64,000 nucleotides of DNA from the NCBI GenBank assembly GCA_000307935.1, contig AMWX01000008.1, positions 124,001 to 188,000 on the forward strand. The letters run 5' to 3'. A program made the position numbers and the translations under genes. This stretch comes from SAR86 cluster bacterium SAR86E (lineage in GTDB: Bacteria; Pseudomonadota; Gammaproteobacteria; Magnimaribacterales; D2472). This document shows, one piece after another, positions 54,057 to 63,288 of the stretch. The notes beneath the pieces were generated by a model. That model was not told the DNA's origin. It saw only the letters and a list, made by a program, of their open reading frames with translations, and ran no database searches. Position 1 is the first letter of the stretch. Every line of letters starts with the position of its first letter.

Positions 54057-54782
54057 CTATTTAATTCTCTTATTTATAGCTTTTAAAAACCCTCTTAGAA
54101 AATTGCCTTCCATCTGATCTGGGTAAAGCCTTCGAAACATTCTTTCCATCCTGGTCATGATTTGCTTTGGATTTTTGGAGTCTACTAGATCCAGTGCTTG
54201 AACGGTTTCGTTGAAGTGCTGGATGAGATGATTCAACTCTTCAGATGTATACTCTGGAAAATCTTGCCAAGATTCTATCGAATGATTTTGTGCCGCCTGA
54301 TAAATCTCATAACAAATAACTTGGGTAGACATGGCGATATTCAAAACGGGGTAATCAGGATGGGCCGGGATAATTAAATGTTTATTCGCTAATTGCAACT
54401 CCTCATTGGTCAGTCCCCTGTCCTCTCGACCAAAAATTATTGAAACTTCGATGTTGTTATTTACTAAATCCTGAATCTCTTCTGCAGCATCTTTTGCTGA
54501 TAATATTGGCCACTCTATAGTTCGATCTCTTGCAGAGGTTGCATATATAACTTTTGAACCTTTGACTGCGGTTTGAATTGAATCAAAAACCTGAGCATTG
54601 TCCAAAAGATCCGTAGCATTGCCAGCCAGTGCGGTAGCATCTTGATGGGGAAATTTTTTTGGATTAATCAAAGCTAGCTTTGCCAACCCCATGTTTTTCA
54701 TAGCTCGAGCAACTGAACCAATATTACCTGGATGAGAAGTTTCTACTAAAACGATTTGAATAAACCTATTAATGGGATTCAT
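54057..54782 (-). CDS. trmJ: tRNA (cytidine/uridine-32 2'-O)-methyltransferase TrmJ
   Basis: TrmJ is a SPOUT-class enzyme that methylates the ribose at position 32 of several tRNAs. The N-terminal IVLVETSHPGNIGSVARAMKNMGL, the SIIFGREDRGLTNEEL loop and the knot segment IPAHPDYPVLNIAMSTQVICYE are diagnostic. Length 241 is typical. It diverges from suhB with 36 bp between starts, the arrangement common in gammaproteobacteria. Confidence 0.95.
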   Translation of the reverse strand: MNPINRFIQIVLVETSHPGNIGSVARAMKNMGLAKLALINPKKFPHQDATALAGNATDLLDNAQVFDSIQTAVKGSKVIYATSARDRTIEWPILSAKDAAEEIQDLVNNNIEVSIIFGREDRGLTNEELQLANKHLIIPAHPDYPVLNIAMSTQVICYEIYQAAQNHSIESWQDFPEYTSEELNHLIQHFNETVQALDLVDSKNPKQIMTRMERMFRRLYPDQMEGNFLRGFLKAINKRIK

Positions 54783-54818
54783 ATAACTATTATCGTCATT
54801 TCCAGTACAATATGCGAC

Positions 54819-55619
54819 ATGTCTAAGCCTGCTTTACTAAATGTCGCTATTCTTGCAGCCAGAGTTGGAGCTGCAGAGCTAGAATTTGCAGTGAAAAAAG
54901 TACATAAGCTTGATGTAATTAAAAAAGGTCCTACGGATTATGTTACTGAGGTTGATAGAAAGGTTGAGGCAATTGTTTTTGAGGAAATCAAAAAATACTA
55001 CCCTGAAGATAACTTTCTCGGGGAGGAGTCTGGTCATGAGATCAATACCTCAGATACCACATGGATCTTAGATCCGATAGATGGCACCACTAATTTCATT
55101 CATGGCTATCCTCAATATTGTATTTCTCTAGCATGCGTTGTTAAAAATCAAACTCACCATGCGGTAATTATTGATCCAACTAGAAGAGAGGAATTTAGCG
55201 CCTCTAGAGGGAAAGGTGCTGAGCTCAATGGAGAAAGGATTAGAGTAAGTACACGCAAAAGCTTAAAAGATGCTTTGGTTGGTAACACCTCGCATGTAAA
55301 TGATTCACAAAAATATACTTTCGATAATATTGCTACCTTCAGATCTCTATACAAACATAGTCTGACTATCAGAAGATCGGGTTGTTCTGCATTGGATCTG
55401 GCTTATGTGGCATCCGGAAGATTAGATGCGTTTTGGGCTCAAGGATTGGGTATTTGGGATGTTGCTGCTGGCATGCTCATAGCCGAAGAAGCAGGAGCGT
55501 TAACTAGCAATTTTCTTGGAAATCCAGACTACAAGGATAGCGATCACTATCTTTGCGCTACTCCCAAATGTTTTAAACCCATGCTAGAGGCTATCAAGCC
55601 AAACTTCAAAGCCCATTAG
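54819..55619 (+). CDS. suhB: Inositol-1-monophosphatase family protein SuhB
   Basis: SuhB is a Mg-dependent inositol monophosphatase-fold protein that in E. coli also joins the rRNA antitermination complex. Metal-binding motifs are GEESGHE, LDPIDGTTNFIHGYP and IWDVAAGMLIAEEAGA. From the ATG at 54819 (MSKPALLNVAI) it has 266 residues, matching E. coli (267); the track's start at 54756 is inside trmJ. Its stop overlaps the convergent secF stop. Confidence 0.95.
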   Translation: MSKPALLNVAILAARVGAAELEFAVKKVHKLDVIKKGPTDYVTEVDRKVEAIVFEEIKKYYPEDNFLGEESGHEINTSDTTWILDPIDGTTNFIHGYPQYCISLACVVKNQTHHAVIIDPTRREEFSASRGKGAELNGERIRVSTRKSLKDALVGNTSHVNDSQKYTFDNIATFRSLYKHSLTIRRSGCSALDLAYVASGRLDAFWAQGLGIWDVAAGMLIAEEAGALTSNFLGNPDYKDSDHYLCATPKCFKPMLEAIKPNFKAH

Positions 55620-56530
55620 GGCATATCGTCAAACTCAGCTCCTTCAGGTTCTGGAATTGCTAGATCATCTTGAGTGATTGAAAGTCCTAAGAGCATATTT
55701 GCAACCACATAGATGGATGAATAGGTTCCAATTAACACACCAATGATTAATGCCTGACTAAATCCTCGGATCATGTCTCCACCAAAGAAAAATAAGGCAA
55801 GCAAAACTAACAATGTTGTTAATGAAGTAATTAATGTTCTTGAAAGCGTTTGATTGATAGATTTATTAACAATTTCTTCTGGCTCATAACCCCTTTCGCC
55901 TCGAAAGTTTTCCCTTATTCTGTCAGAAACAACGATGGTGTCATTAAGTGAGTAACCTATCACAGCCAACAATGCAGCCAGAACTGTCAAGTCAAAATCC
56001 CATGAGAACAGGGAAAAAAGGCCAAAGATTATTACTACATCATGAGCAAGAGCCGCAACAGCTCCCAAGGCAAATTTATATTGAAATCTGAAGGCAACGT
56101 ATAACAAAATCATACCCAGAGCGACAAGCATTCCAAGCCCACCTTGATCTCTTAGCTCAGTCCCAATTTGAGGGCCTACAAACTCAATTCTTTTTAACTC
56201 TATTGCTGGATCTGCAGCTTGTAAAAACTTAAAAACAACATCCCCAATTTGACTGTTTCCATTTTTGTCTGCAACCTTTATAAGTACGTCAGAATTTGAT
56301 CCAAAGTTAACAACTTGAAAATCATCAAATCCATTGGTGAAAACTAAATCCCTTATATCAGCAAGATCAGCAGCCTGCTCATATGACACCTCAATTAATG
56401 TACCGCCACTAAAATCTAAGCCAAGATTTAATCCCTTGAAACTAAGTGAGCCAATTGATAGAACAAGTAACACTAACGAACTGATGGTCGCAACACGTCG
56501 ATAACTCATAAATGGAATATTAAAATTCAC
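55616..56530 (-). CDS. secF: Protein translocase subunit SecF
   Basis: SecF works with SecD to pull exported proteins through SecYEG using the proton gradient. Six membrane segments are present. Motifs include LGLDFSGGTLIEVSY, VGPQIGTELRDQGGLGML and the helix 4 region VIGYSLNDTIVVSDRIREN followed by SINQTLSRTLITSLTTLLVLL. Length 304 is normal. The start meets the secD stop. Confidence 0.96.
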   Translation of the reverse strand: MNFNIPFMSYRRVATISSLVLLVLSIGSLSFKGLNLGLDFSGGTLIEVSYEQAADLADIRDLVFTNGFDDFQVVNFGSNSDVLIKVADKNGNSQIGDVVFKFLQAADPAIELKRIEFVGPQIGTELRDQGGLGMLVALGMILLYVAFRFQYKFALGAVAALAHDVVIIFGLFSLFSWDFDLTVLAALLAVIGYSLNDTIVVSDRIRENFRGERGYEPEEIVNKSINQTLSRTLITSLTTLLVLLALFFFGGDMIRGFSQALIIGVLIGTYSSIYVVANMLLGLSITQDDLAIPEPEGAEFDDMP

Positions 56531-58392
56531 TAGACTCTTAGCTCCTTAATATTTTTATTACCATACATTAAATTAACAATTGCTCTGGTTCCTAAAATGG
56601 CTGTAAACATGGACGTTAAAATTCCTATGGATAAAGTAATTGCAAAGCCTTTTACAGGGCCAGTTCCAATAGCGTATAAGACTATAGAGGCAATCAGAGT
56701 GGTCACATTGGCATCAACAATGGTTACAAAAGCTCTAGAAAAGCCCTCTTGTATAGCTGTTTGGGGATCCTTACCTTCTTTTAATTCTTCACGTATTCGA
56801 GAGAAAATTAAAACATTGGCATCTACCGCCATACCTATGGTCAGCACAATTCCTGCAATACCAGGAAGAGTTAAGGTGGCGCCAAGCAATGACATAAAAC
56901 CGGTAATAAGAACTACATTTGCAAATAAAGCAATATTCGCAGCTAGACCAAACCAGCGATAGTAAAAGAACATAAATGCAATTACAGATAGTAGACCCAT
57001 AATGATTGATCTAACACCCAGCTGAATATTCTCTTTACCCAGGCTTGGTCCAACTGTTCTTTCCTCAACGAATTTCATTGGTGCTGCAAGAGCTCCAGCT
57101 CTAAGCAACAATGCTAGCTCACTGGCTTCTTGCGGAGAACCCACTCCAGTTATTCTAAAATTAGTCCCCAATACTGCTTGAACCGTTGCCAAGCTAATAA
57201 TTCTTTTTTCAATATAAGAGGTTTGTTCTATTACTTCATTGCCAGCATCATCAATGACAAGAGTAGATTTATTTTTTTGCTCAACAAACAACACTCCTAA
57301 ACGCCGTCCGATATTTCCATTGGTTGCTTTTTGCATCGCCCGACCACCTTGCATGTCCAATGTTATGTTTACTTGAGCGAAGCCACTTTCATCAAATCCT
57401 GAGTTAGCATTGGTGACTCTTTCGCCAGCAACAATAATTTTTTTCTCTAAATAAGCTGAACCCATTCTCTCGTCTTGGTAGGAGAACTCCTCCTTGCGCA
57501 GTCGTGAGGCTGTTGGAGCTGCTTCCAGTCTAAACTCTAGGTTAGCAGTCTTACCAATAATTTTTTTGGCTGCCGTTGTATCTTGAACACCTGGAAGTTG
57601 AACGACTATTCGGCTGCTGCCTTGGCGTTGAACTATTGGTTCTGAGACTCCTAACTCATTCACCCTATTGCGCAAAGTCATCAAATTCTGGCCCACAGCA
57701 TAATCTCTGATCTCTTTGATAGCAGATTGTGAATATTTAAGGGAGACTATATTTCGAATACTATTTAACTGAAGATCATAAAGACTGGTTCCGACTGCAG
57801 TTATATTGTCTTCATTGAATGCTCTAATTGCTTTGTTGTAATCTTCATCGCTAACAAATGCAAAGGTTAAAACTGTATCATCTTTGGTCGAGCTTTCAAC
57901 ACCAATTCTGTCATCTCTAAATTTTTTTCTATATTCATTCAGCAATGATTCAAGCCGGTTATCAAGAGCGTTTTCAATATCAACTTCAAGCAGAAAGTGA
58001 ACTCCGCCAGAAAGATCTAGACCAAGCTTTAAAGGGCCGCCACCAATATCTCTGAGCCATTGAGGTGTTGAAGGCTCTAAGTTTAGCGCAACAATGGCTT
58101 GATCAAGTAGATTCTTCTGTAATGCAGCCTTAGCTGCAAGCTGATCATCAAAAGAACTAAATTTTGCAACGATATTATTTTCTTTTAAACCGACAGATTC
58201 GACCAGAATAGAGTTCGAAGTCAAAATTTGCTCAACATCAGATAGCAGTCTCTGATCAGCAGATTTACTTGAATCCGTGTATGCAACTTGAATAGCTGGT
58301 TTTGCAGGATATAGATTGGGCAGTGAATAGAGAATTCCGATAGAAAGAACTAATACAATAAATGCATGAGTCAGGGGTGAAAATCTATTCAT
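56530..58392 (-). CDS. secD: Protein translocase subunit SecD
   Basis: SecD has one N-terminal membrane helix, the large periplasmic P1 domain (~35-440), and five C-terminal helices. LKLGLDLSGGVHFLLEVD near residue 120, RNRVNELGVSEPIVQRQGSSRIVVQLPG near 235, and the membrane motifs GIVLTIGMAVDANVLIFSRIREEL and DANVTTLIASIVLY are typical. Length 620 is normal (E. coli 615). Confidence 0.97.
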   Translation of the reverse strand: MNRFSPLTHAFIVLVLSIGILYSLPNLYPAKPAIQVAYTDSSKSADQRLLSDVEQILTSNSILVESVGLKENNIVAKFSSFDDQLAAKAALQKNLLDQAIVALNLEPSTPQWLRDIGGGPLKLGLDLSGGVHFLLEVDIENALDNRLESLLNEYRKKFRDDRIGVESSTKDDTVLTFAFVSDEDYNKAIRAFNEDNITAVGTSLYDLQLNSIRNIVSLKYSQSAIKEIRDYAVGQNLMTLRNRVNELGVSEPIVQRQGSSRIVVQLPGVQDTTAAKKIIGKTANLEFRLEAAPTASRLRKEEFSYQDERMGSAYLEKKIIVAGERVTNANSGFDESGFAQVNITLDMQGGRAMQKATNGNIGRRLGVLFVEQKNKSTLVIDDAGNEVIEQTSYIEKRIISLATVQAVLGTNFRITGVGSPQEASELALLLRAGALAAPMKFVEERTVGPSLGKENIQLGVRSIIMGLLSVIAFMFFYYRWFGLAANIALFANVVLITGFMSLLGATLTLPGIAGIVLTIGMAVDANVLIFSRIREELKEGKDPQTAIQEGFSRAFVTIVDANVTTLIASIVLYAIGTGPVKGFAITLSIGILTSMFTAILGTRAIVNLMYGNKNIKELRV

Positions 58393-58400
58393 AAAAACTA

Positions 58401-58712
58401 CTAATCTATCGAAGCAATGGTGCCTTTTGGCAATGTATTTGCTATGGCAGTTTTTTGAAGTTTAAAGGTAATATTCTCGCTAACTTCAATGGACACATAA
58501 GGGCCCTTAATATCTTTGATTTTGCCAATGATACCGCCAGCAGCTACAACCTCATCGCCTTTCTCAAGACCATCCATCATAGCTTGAAGTGCTTTCATGC
58601 GTTTTTGTTGGGGACGGATAGTCATAAAATACATTAAAGCAAGAAATCCAATAAAGAAAACAATAATGGGATCTGGTAACCACCAAGGTAATTGCTGTGC
58701 TGTTTCGTTCAT
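58401..58712 (-). CDS. yajC: Sec translocon accessory subunit YajC
   Basis: A 103-residue protein with a single membrane helix (PIIVFFIGFLALMYFMTI, residues ~17-34) followed by RPQQKRMKALQAMMDGLEKGDEVVAAGGIIGKI, the conserved YajC cytoplasmic domain. It sits 8 bp before secD and 9 bp after tgt, the classical queA-tgt-yajC-secD-secF order. Confidence 0.96.
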   Translation of the reverse strand: MNETAQQLPWWLPDPIIVFFIGFLALMYFMTIRPQQKRMKALQAMMDGLEKGDEVVAAGGIIGKIKDIKGPYVSIEVSENITFKLQKTAIANTLPKGTIASID

Positions 58713-58721
58713 ATAATGTTC

Positions 58722-59837
58722 CTAAGTTAAGTGCTTGGGTATATCTAATTGCCGCATATTATAAAAGTCTTTTAAGAACTTAGCGAATGAATCTGTTGCA
58801 ATTGATTCACGAATATTTCGCATTAAATCTTGATAGTAATAAATATTATGAAAGCTATTAAGAATGGAGCCCAGCATCTCATTTGTTTTATCAAGATGAT
58901 TTAAATATGCCTGAGAATAATTTTGACAAACTTTGCAAGGGCAATTTTTATCAATGGGGTCATCATTATTTTTGCTGGGTGCATTGCGAATATTCAATAC
59001 GCCTGCGGAAGTGATTAACTGACCGTTTCTTGCGTTTCGAGTAGGCAAAACACAGTCAAACATGTCGATGCCATAAAATACTGCCTCAACAATGTCCTCA
59101 GGTTTCCCAACTCCCATTAAATAATGAGGTTTATCCTCTGGAAGATGGCTCGCAAGGGCTTGCAAAATTCTTGTTTTATCTTCCTTGGGCTCTCCAACAC
59201 TTAAACCCCCGACCGCAATTCCTTCAAAACCAATTTTTTGCAACCCCTCAAGCGATTGCAATCGTAGTTCCTCATGCATGCCACCTTGAATTATTCCAAA
59301 TAATGCTGAATTGGTCTCATGTGCATCTCTTGAACGTTGAGCCCATCTTAATGAAAGTTCCATGGATGTCTTGGCTTCATTGTATTCTGAGGGGTATGGT
59401 GTGCACTCATCAAAAACCATCACTATATCTGAACCAAGATTTGCTTGGATGCGCATTGAGTCTTCAGGGCTCATAAAGAATTTTTTCCCATCATAGGGAG
59501 ATTGAAAAGCTACACCCTCCTCTGAGATTTTAGCAAGATCACCTAAGCTCCATACCTGAAATCCACCAGAATCAGTAAGAATTGGTTTGTCCCAATTTGA
59601 AAATTTATGAAGGCCGCCAAGGTCTTTAATCAACTCATCGCCCGGCCGAAGCATAAGATGGTAAGTGTTTCCCAAAATAATTTCTGAATTTGTTTCAAGT
59701 AAATTTTCTACTTCAAGAGATTTCACTGTTCCGTTGGTGCCAACAGGCATAAATGCTGGAGTTTGCACTGAACCTCTTGAAAATTGAAGTTCACCTCGAC
59801 GGGCAAATCCAGATTTAGCAAGTAAATTAAATTTCAT
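58722..59837 (-). CDS. tgt: tRNA-guanine transglycosylase
   Basis: Tgt exchanges guanine 34 for preQ1 in tRNAs for Asp, Asn, His and Tyr. Active-site motifs are [53 protein letters not shown] split over the barrel, and the zinc site [17 protein letters not shown]. Length 371 is standard. It overlaps the queA end by 11 bp. Confidence 0.97.
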   Translation of the reverse strand: MKFNLLAKSGFARRGELQFSRGSVQTPAFMPVGTNGTVKSLEVENLLETNSEIILGNTYHLMLRPGDELIKDLGGLHKFSNWDKPILTDSGGFQVWSLGDLAKISEEGVAFQSPYDGKKFFMSPEDSMRIQANLGSDIVMVFDECTPYPSEYNEAKTSMELSLRWAQRSRDAHETNSALFGIIQGGMHEELRLQSLEGLQKIGFEGIAVGGLSVGEPKEDKTRILQALASHLPEDKPHYLMGVGKPEDIVEAVFYGIDMFDCVLPTRNARNGQLITSAGVLNIRNAPSKNNDDPIDKNCPCKVCQNYSQAYLNHLDKTNEMLGSILNSFHNIYYYQDLMRNIRESIATDSFAKFLKDFYNMRQLDIPKHLT

Positions 59838-60855
59838 GATTCCTTAGAAGCATAGCATCGCCATAAGACAAAAATCTGTACTCATTTTTTATTGCTGTAG
59901 AGTAAATTTCCATCATTCTTTCATAGCCTACAAATGCAGCAACAAGCATCAATAAAGAAGATTTAGGTAGATGAAAATTGGTGATCATGTGATCAACCAC
60001 TTTAAACTTATAACCAGGATAAATAAATAAATCGGTTTCACCTCTAAAGGGTTGGAAACCATTCTGACAAGCTGTTTCAAGTGCTCTAACCGAAGTTGTC
60101 CCTACAGCAATAATTTTTCCGTTACTTGCCTTAGTGTGAGCAAGTTTTTTAATCAGATCTGAGTCTACCTCCACCACTTCTTTGTGAATTATGTGGTCCT
60201 CGATATTATCTGATTTTACTGGTTGAAAGGTGCCTGCTCCAACATTTAGATTTACATGACCAATTTCAACACCTAAACTGATCAACTCTTTTAAAAGAGC
60301 ATCATCAAAATGCATTCCTGCTGTTGGCGCTGCAACAGATGCTTGCTTTTCAGGGTTTGCATATATGGTTTCATATCTCTCATTATCAATAGGCTCTGGA
60401 TCTCTTTTCATATATGGAGGCAATGGAATTTGACCATGATTTATAAATAATGCTTGAGGATCTATTGACCACTCTAAAATAAAGAAATTTTCTTTTCTGC
60501 CTATTACTTTTGCTGTAAATTTTTCTTTGCCAAACAAAAAAACTAATTCACTGCCCTCCTTAGGAGTTCTTGCAGATTTGACCTGAGCTAGGGTTTGACT
60601 ATCAGATAAAAATCGCTCTAAAAGAATCTCTATCTTTCCACCAGTACTTTTTTCTCCAAAAAGTCTTGCCGGTATGACTGATGTTTGATTCAAAACCAAC
60701 AAATCTCCTGAAGTAAAATATGATCCAATATTCTTAAAAATATTATGTTGCAAGGACTCAATTGCTACCAAGAGCTTAGAGTCACTTCTCCTATCAGAGG
60801 GATATTTTGCAATTAAATGCTCAGGAAGATGGTAGTTAAATTTTTCAGTTTTCAT
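59827..60855 (-). CDS. queA: S-adenosylmethionine:tRNA ribosyltransferase-isomerase QueA
   Basis: QueA transfers the ribosyl part of S-adenosylmethionine to preQ1 in tRNA, forming epoxyqueuosine. The sequence starts [14 protein letters not shown] and has [49 protein letters not shown], and [19 protein letters not shown]. Length 342 is normal. It precedes tgt in the queuosine operon and diverges from tRNA-Leu. Confidence 0.97.
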   Translation of the reverse strand: MKTEKFNYHLPEHLIAKYPSDRRSDSKLLVAIESLQHNIFKNIGSYFTSGDLLVLNQTSVIPARLFGEKSTGGKIEILLERFLSDSQTLAQVKSARTPKEGSELVFLFGKEKFTAKVIGRKENFFILEWSIDPQALFINHGQIPLPPYMKRDPEPIDNERYETIYANPEKQASVAAPTAGMHFDDALLKELISLGVEIGHVNLNVGAGTFQPVKSDNIEDHIIHKEVVEVDSDLIKKLAHTKASNGKIIAVGTTSVRALETACQNGFQPFRGETDLFIYPGYKFKVVDHMITNFHLPKSSLLMLVAAFVGYERMMEIYSTAIKNEYRFLSYGDAMLLRNHEI

Positions 60856-60890
60856 TGGAGAGGCTAATTCTAAAAGATGTTGATCTCAGC

Positions 60891-60905
60891 TACAATGACC
60901 CGCGT
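60891..60905 (+). promoter_or_regulatory. Predicted -10 and GC-rich discriminator of tRNA-Leu
   Basis: TACAAT (60891-60896) is followed by GACCCGCGT up to the tRNA. A GC-rich discriminator is typical of stable-RNA promoters under stringent control. No good -35 is visible. Confidence 0.45.
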
Positions 60906-60990
60906 GCCCCATTGGCGGAATTGGTAGACGCGCGCGATTCAAAATCGCGTTCCTTCGGGAGTACCTGTTCGACTCAGGTATGGGGCACCA
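60906..60990 (+). tRNA. tRNA-Leu (anticodon CAA)
   Basis: The acceptor stem GCCCCAT pairs with ATGGGGC; discriminator A and CCA are encoded. The anticodon stem-loop is GCGATTCAAAATCGC with anticodon CAA. A long variable arm (TTCCTTCGGGAGT) marks it as a class II tRNA, and the T-arm is CCTGTTCGACTCAGG. Length 85 nt. Confidence 0.96.
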
Positions 60991-61010
60991 CTGTATAATA
61001 AGTATTAAAA

Positions 61011-61790
61011 ATGCAAAACATAAACTCATTTAAAAGAATTGTAATCAAGGTAGGCTCTTCACTTTTAGCTGATTCAAAAGGCAGGGTAAATCAGAGCTTC
61101 TTATCTGCTGTAAGTGCTGATATTGAGTGGTTACTTGAAAATGGTAAAGAGGTATTGGTGGTTTCCTCAGGCGCAATTGCAATGGGAAGAAAAAAAATTA
61201 TATTGCCTAAAAAATTATCACTTTCTGAATCACAGGCACTAGCTGCACACGGGCAGATTGAGCTAATGTCCGCGTGGAAGAAAAGTTTAAGTAAATACTC
61301 AATTTCTATTGGTCAAATGCTTCTTACCCCCAAAGAAACAGAGCTCAAGGTTTCATCAATTAACGCCAAACAAACAGTCAATAAGCTGATAGAAATTGGT
61401 TGTTTGCCAGTAATTAATGAAAATGATAGCACTGCAACAGATGAGATTAAATTTGGCGATAATGATTTGCTCGCTGCAAAAGTTGCTAAGCTAATGGATG
61501 CAGATTTATTGATAATTTTATCAAGCGTTGACGGGTTATTTACATCCGAAGACATGATAAATAAAAAAAAACCGATAGGCTTGGTACAAAAAGTAACAAA
61601 AATTAATTCAAAAATTAAAAGAATGGCTGGAACTGCAAGTGAGATGGGCAAAGGTGGCATGATTTCAAAAATTGAGGCAGCTGAAATATGTTTTCAAAAT
61701 AATTGCTCAATGGTTATAACCTCTGGAAATAAAATTAGGCCAATTAGAGCGTTGAATAGAGGAGCCAAATCAACCTGGTTTGTGAAATAG
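61011..61790 (+). CDS. proB: Glutamate 5-kinase without PUA domain
   Basis: ProB phosphorylates glutamate in the first step of proline synthesis. The amino acid kinase domain is complete: RIVIKVGSSLLAD, VLVVSSGAIAMG, QALAAHGQIELM, VINENDSTATDEIKFGDNDLLAAKVA, and GTASEMGKGGMISKIEAA. With 259 residues it ends at the kinase domain and lacks the ~100-residue C-terminal PUA domain of E. coli ProB (367). It directly abuts proA. Confidence 0.95.
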   Translation: MQNINSFKRIVIKVGSSLLADSKGRVNQSFLSAVSADIEWLLENGKEVLVVSSGAIAMGRKKIILPKKLSLSESQALAAHGQIELMSAWKKSLSKYSISIGQMLLTPKETELKVSSINAKQTVNKLIEIGCLPVINENDSTATDEIKFGDNDLLAAKVAKLMDADLLIILSSVDGLFTSEDMINKKKPIGLVQKVTKINSKIKRMAGTASEMGKGGMISKIEAAEICFQNNCSMVITSGNKIRPIRALNRGAKSTWFVK

Positions 61791-63055
61791 TGAACTTAGA
61801 TCTTAAAAAAACCCTCGATGAGATAGGTATAAATGCAGTTAAGGCAAGCAAAATACTTAATTCTGCAACAACGTCTCAAAAAAATAGATTTTTTGATATT
61901 GCGATACAGGAAATTAAAAATAATGAGCAAATAATTTTGGCAGCCAACATTAAAGACGTTGAAACAGCAAAGGAAAATGGAAAAGATGCCTCATTTATTG
62001 ATCGCTTGATGCTTTCATCAGAAAGAATCAAGGGTATTTGCAAAACATTGGAGGATATCAGGGATTTTGATGATCCAGTCGGTAAAACACTTGCATGCTG
62101 GGACAGGCCTAATGGTCTGAAGATTTCTAGAGTTGCAACCCCTCTTGGAGTTATTGGCTTAATTTTTGAAAGTAGACCAAATGTTGCTGCTGATGCAGGA
62201 GGCCTATGCTTAAAATCAGGTAATGCCGTAATTCTAAGAAGTGGAAAAGATGGTTTGCATTCAGCTCAATCAATAGTCATTGCAATGCAAACAGCACTTG
62301 TAAAATCAAAACTACCAGAGCACTCAATTCAAATTGTGCCCTCGGAGGACAGAAGTGCAGCTACATTTATGCTAGAGGGAATAAATGGATCAATTGATGT
62401 AATTGTGCCAAGGGGAGGAAAAAGTCTTGTTGCTGAGGTTGAACGTTCAGCAAAGGTTCCAGTTTTCGGCCATCTTGAAGGTATTTGTCATATATATGTT
62501 GATAACAAAGCTGACATAGCAAAAGCTCTCTCTGTATGTGTTAACGCCAAGATGAGAAGAACGGGTATTTGTGGTGCCGTAGAGACAATATTAATTCATA
62601 GAGAAATTGCAGAATTATTCGTACCCAGCTTAATTGATCATCTAGATGAATTAAATTGTGAGGTTAGATGTTGCAAAGAAACACAATCTCTTCACCCAAA
62701 AGCTGTGCTTGCTAATGAAAATGATTGGACAACAGAATATTTAGCTCCAATTGTAAGTCTCAAGTTAGTCGAATCAATTAATGAAGCAATTGAACATATT
62801 GATGATTATGGAACAGGGCATACAGAATCTATTATTAGTGAAAATTTAGAAAGCCAAGAGCAATTTACATCAATGATAGATAGTGCAATAGTTATGGTTA
62901 ATGCCTCCACTCAATTTGCAGATGGAGGAGAGTTTGGGTTAGGCGGTGAAATTGGAATTGCAACTGGAAAATTTCATGCTCGTGGCCCAGTAGGTGTCGA
63001 GCAGTTAACAAGCTTCAAATACGTTGTCCACGGAGAAGGACATATAAGAAAATAA
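61790..63055 (+). CDS. proA: Glutamate-5-semialdehyde dehydrogenase (gamma-glutamyl phosphate reductase)
   Basis: ProA reduces gamma-glutamyl phosphate with NADPH, the second step of proline synthesis. It is an aldehyde dehydrogenase-fold enzyme: RVATPLGVIGLIFESRPNVAADAGGLCLKSGNAVILR, VPRGGKSLV, the catalytic cysteine in GHLEGICHIYVD, and late GGEFGLGGEIGIATGK. Length 421 is normal (E. coli 417). The start is a GTG whose first base is the last of the proB stop. Confidence 0.96.
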   Translation: MNLDLKKTLDEIGINAVKASKILNSATTSQKNRFFDIAIQEIKNNEQIILAANIKDVETAKENGKDASFIDRLMLSSERIKGICKTLEDIRDFDDPVGKTLACWDRPNGLKISRVATPLGVIGLIFESRPNVAADAGGLCLKSGNAVILRSGKDGLHSAQSIVIAMQTALVKSKLPEHSIQIVPSEDRSAATFMLEGINGSIDVIVPRGGKSLVAEVERSAKVPVFGHLEGICHIYVDNKADIAKALSVCVNAKMRRTGICGAVETILIHREIAELFVPSLIDHLDELNCEVRCCKETQSLHPKAVLANENDWTTEYLAPIVSLKLVESINEAIEHIDDYGTGHTESIISENLESQEQFTSMIDSAIVMVNASTQFADGGEFGLGGEIGIATGKFHARGPVGVEQLTSFKYVVHGEGHIRK

Positions 63056-63155
63056 CTTATTTTAAGATTCATTGCTTTATACCCTCTTATTTTTGTAGTA
63101 AAGCTACATTAAAATATACTGATTTACCCTTTATTAATAGTGTTTTTAATTTATA
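63056..63155. other. Intergenic region after proA
   Basis: Very AT-rich sequence between proA and the promoter of the terminal lipoprotein gene. A small stem TGTAG-TAAAG-CTACA near 63,100 might be part of a weak terminator. Nothing else was recognised. Confidence 0.35.
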
Positions 63156-63184
63156 TTGACAATTATTTATTCATTTATTTTAAT
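63156..63184 (+). promoter_or_regulatory. Predicted sigma-70 promoter of the cadherin-like lipoprotein gene
   Basis: A perfect -35 TTGACA (63156-63161) and a -10 TTTAAT (63179-63184) are 17 bp apart, one of the best matches in the window. It would give a ~98 nt leader containing a small GGGC-AC-GCCC stem before the ATG at 63289. Confidence 0.6.
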
Positions 63185-63288
63185 TCACTACATATCTGCT
63201 TTGCCTAAATTTTGAGTTTTGCGGGCACGCCCTACTCTTACATATTCAGGACGCTCAGTTAACTAAATATAATTGTTGAGAGTGAGCT

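Noticed and set aside
56597-56962. 121-codon plus-strand ORF
   Set aside because: Antisense shadow of secD with no Shine-Dalgarno or family resemblance.
61313-61660. 115-codon minus-strand ORF
   Set aside because: Antisense of the proB kinase core; no independent support.
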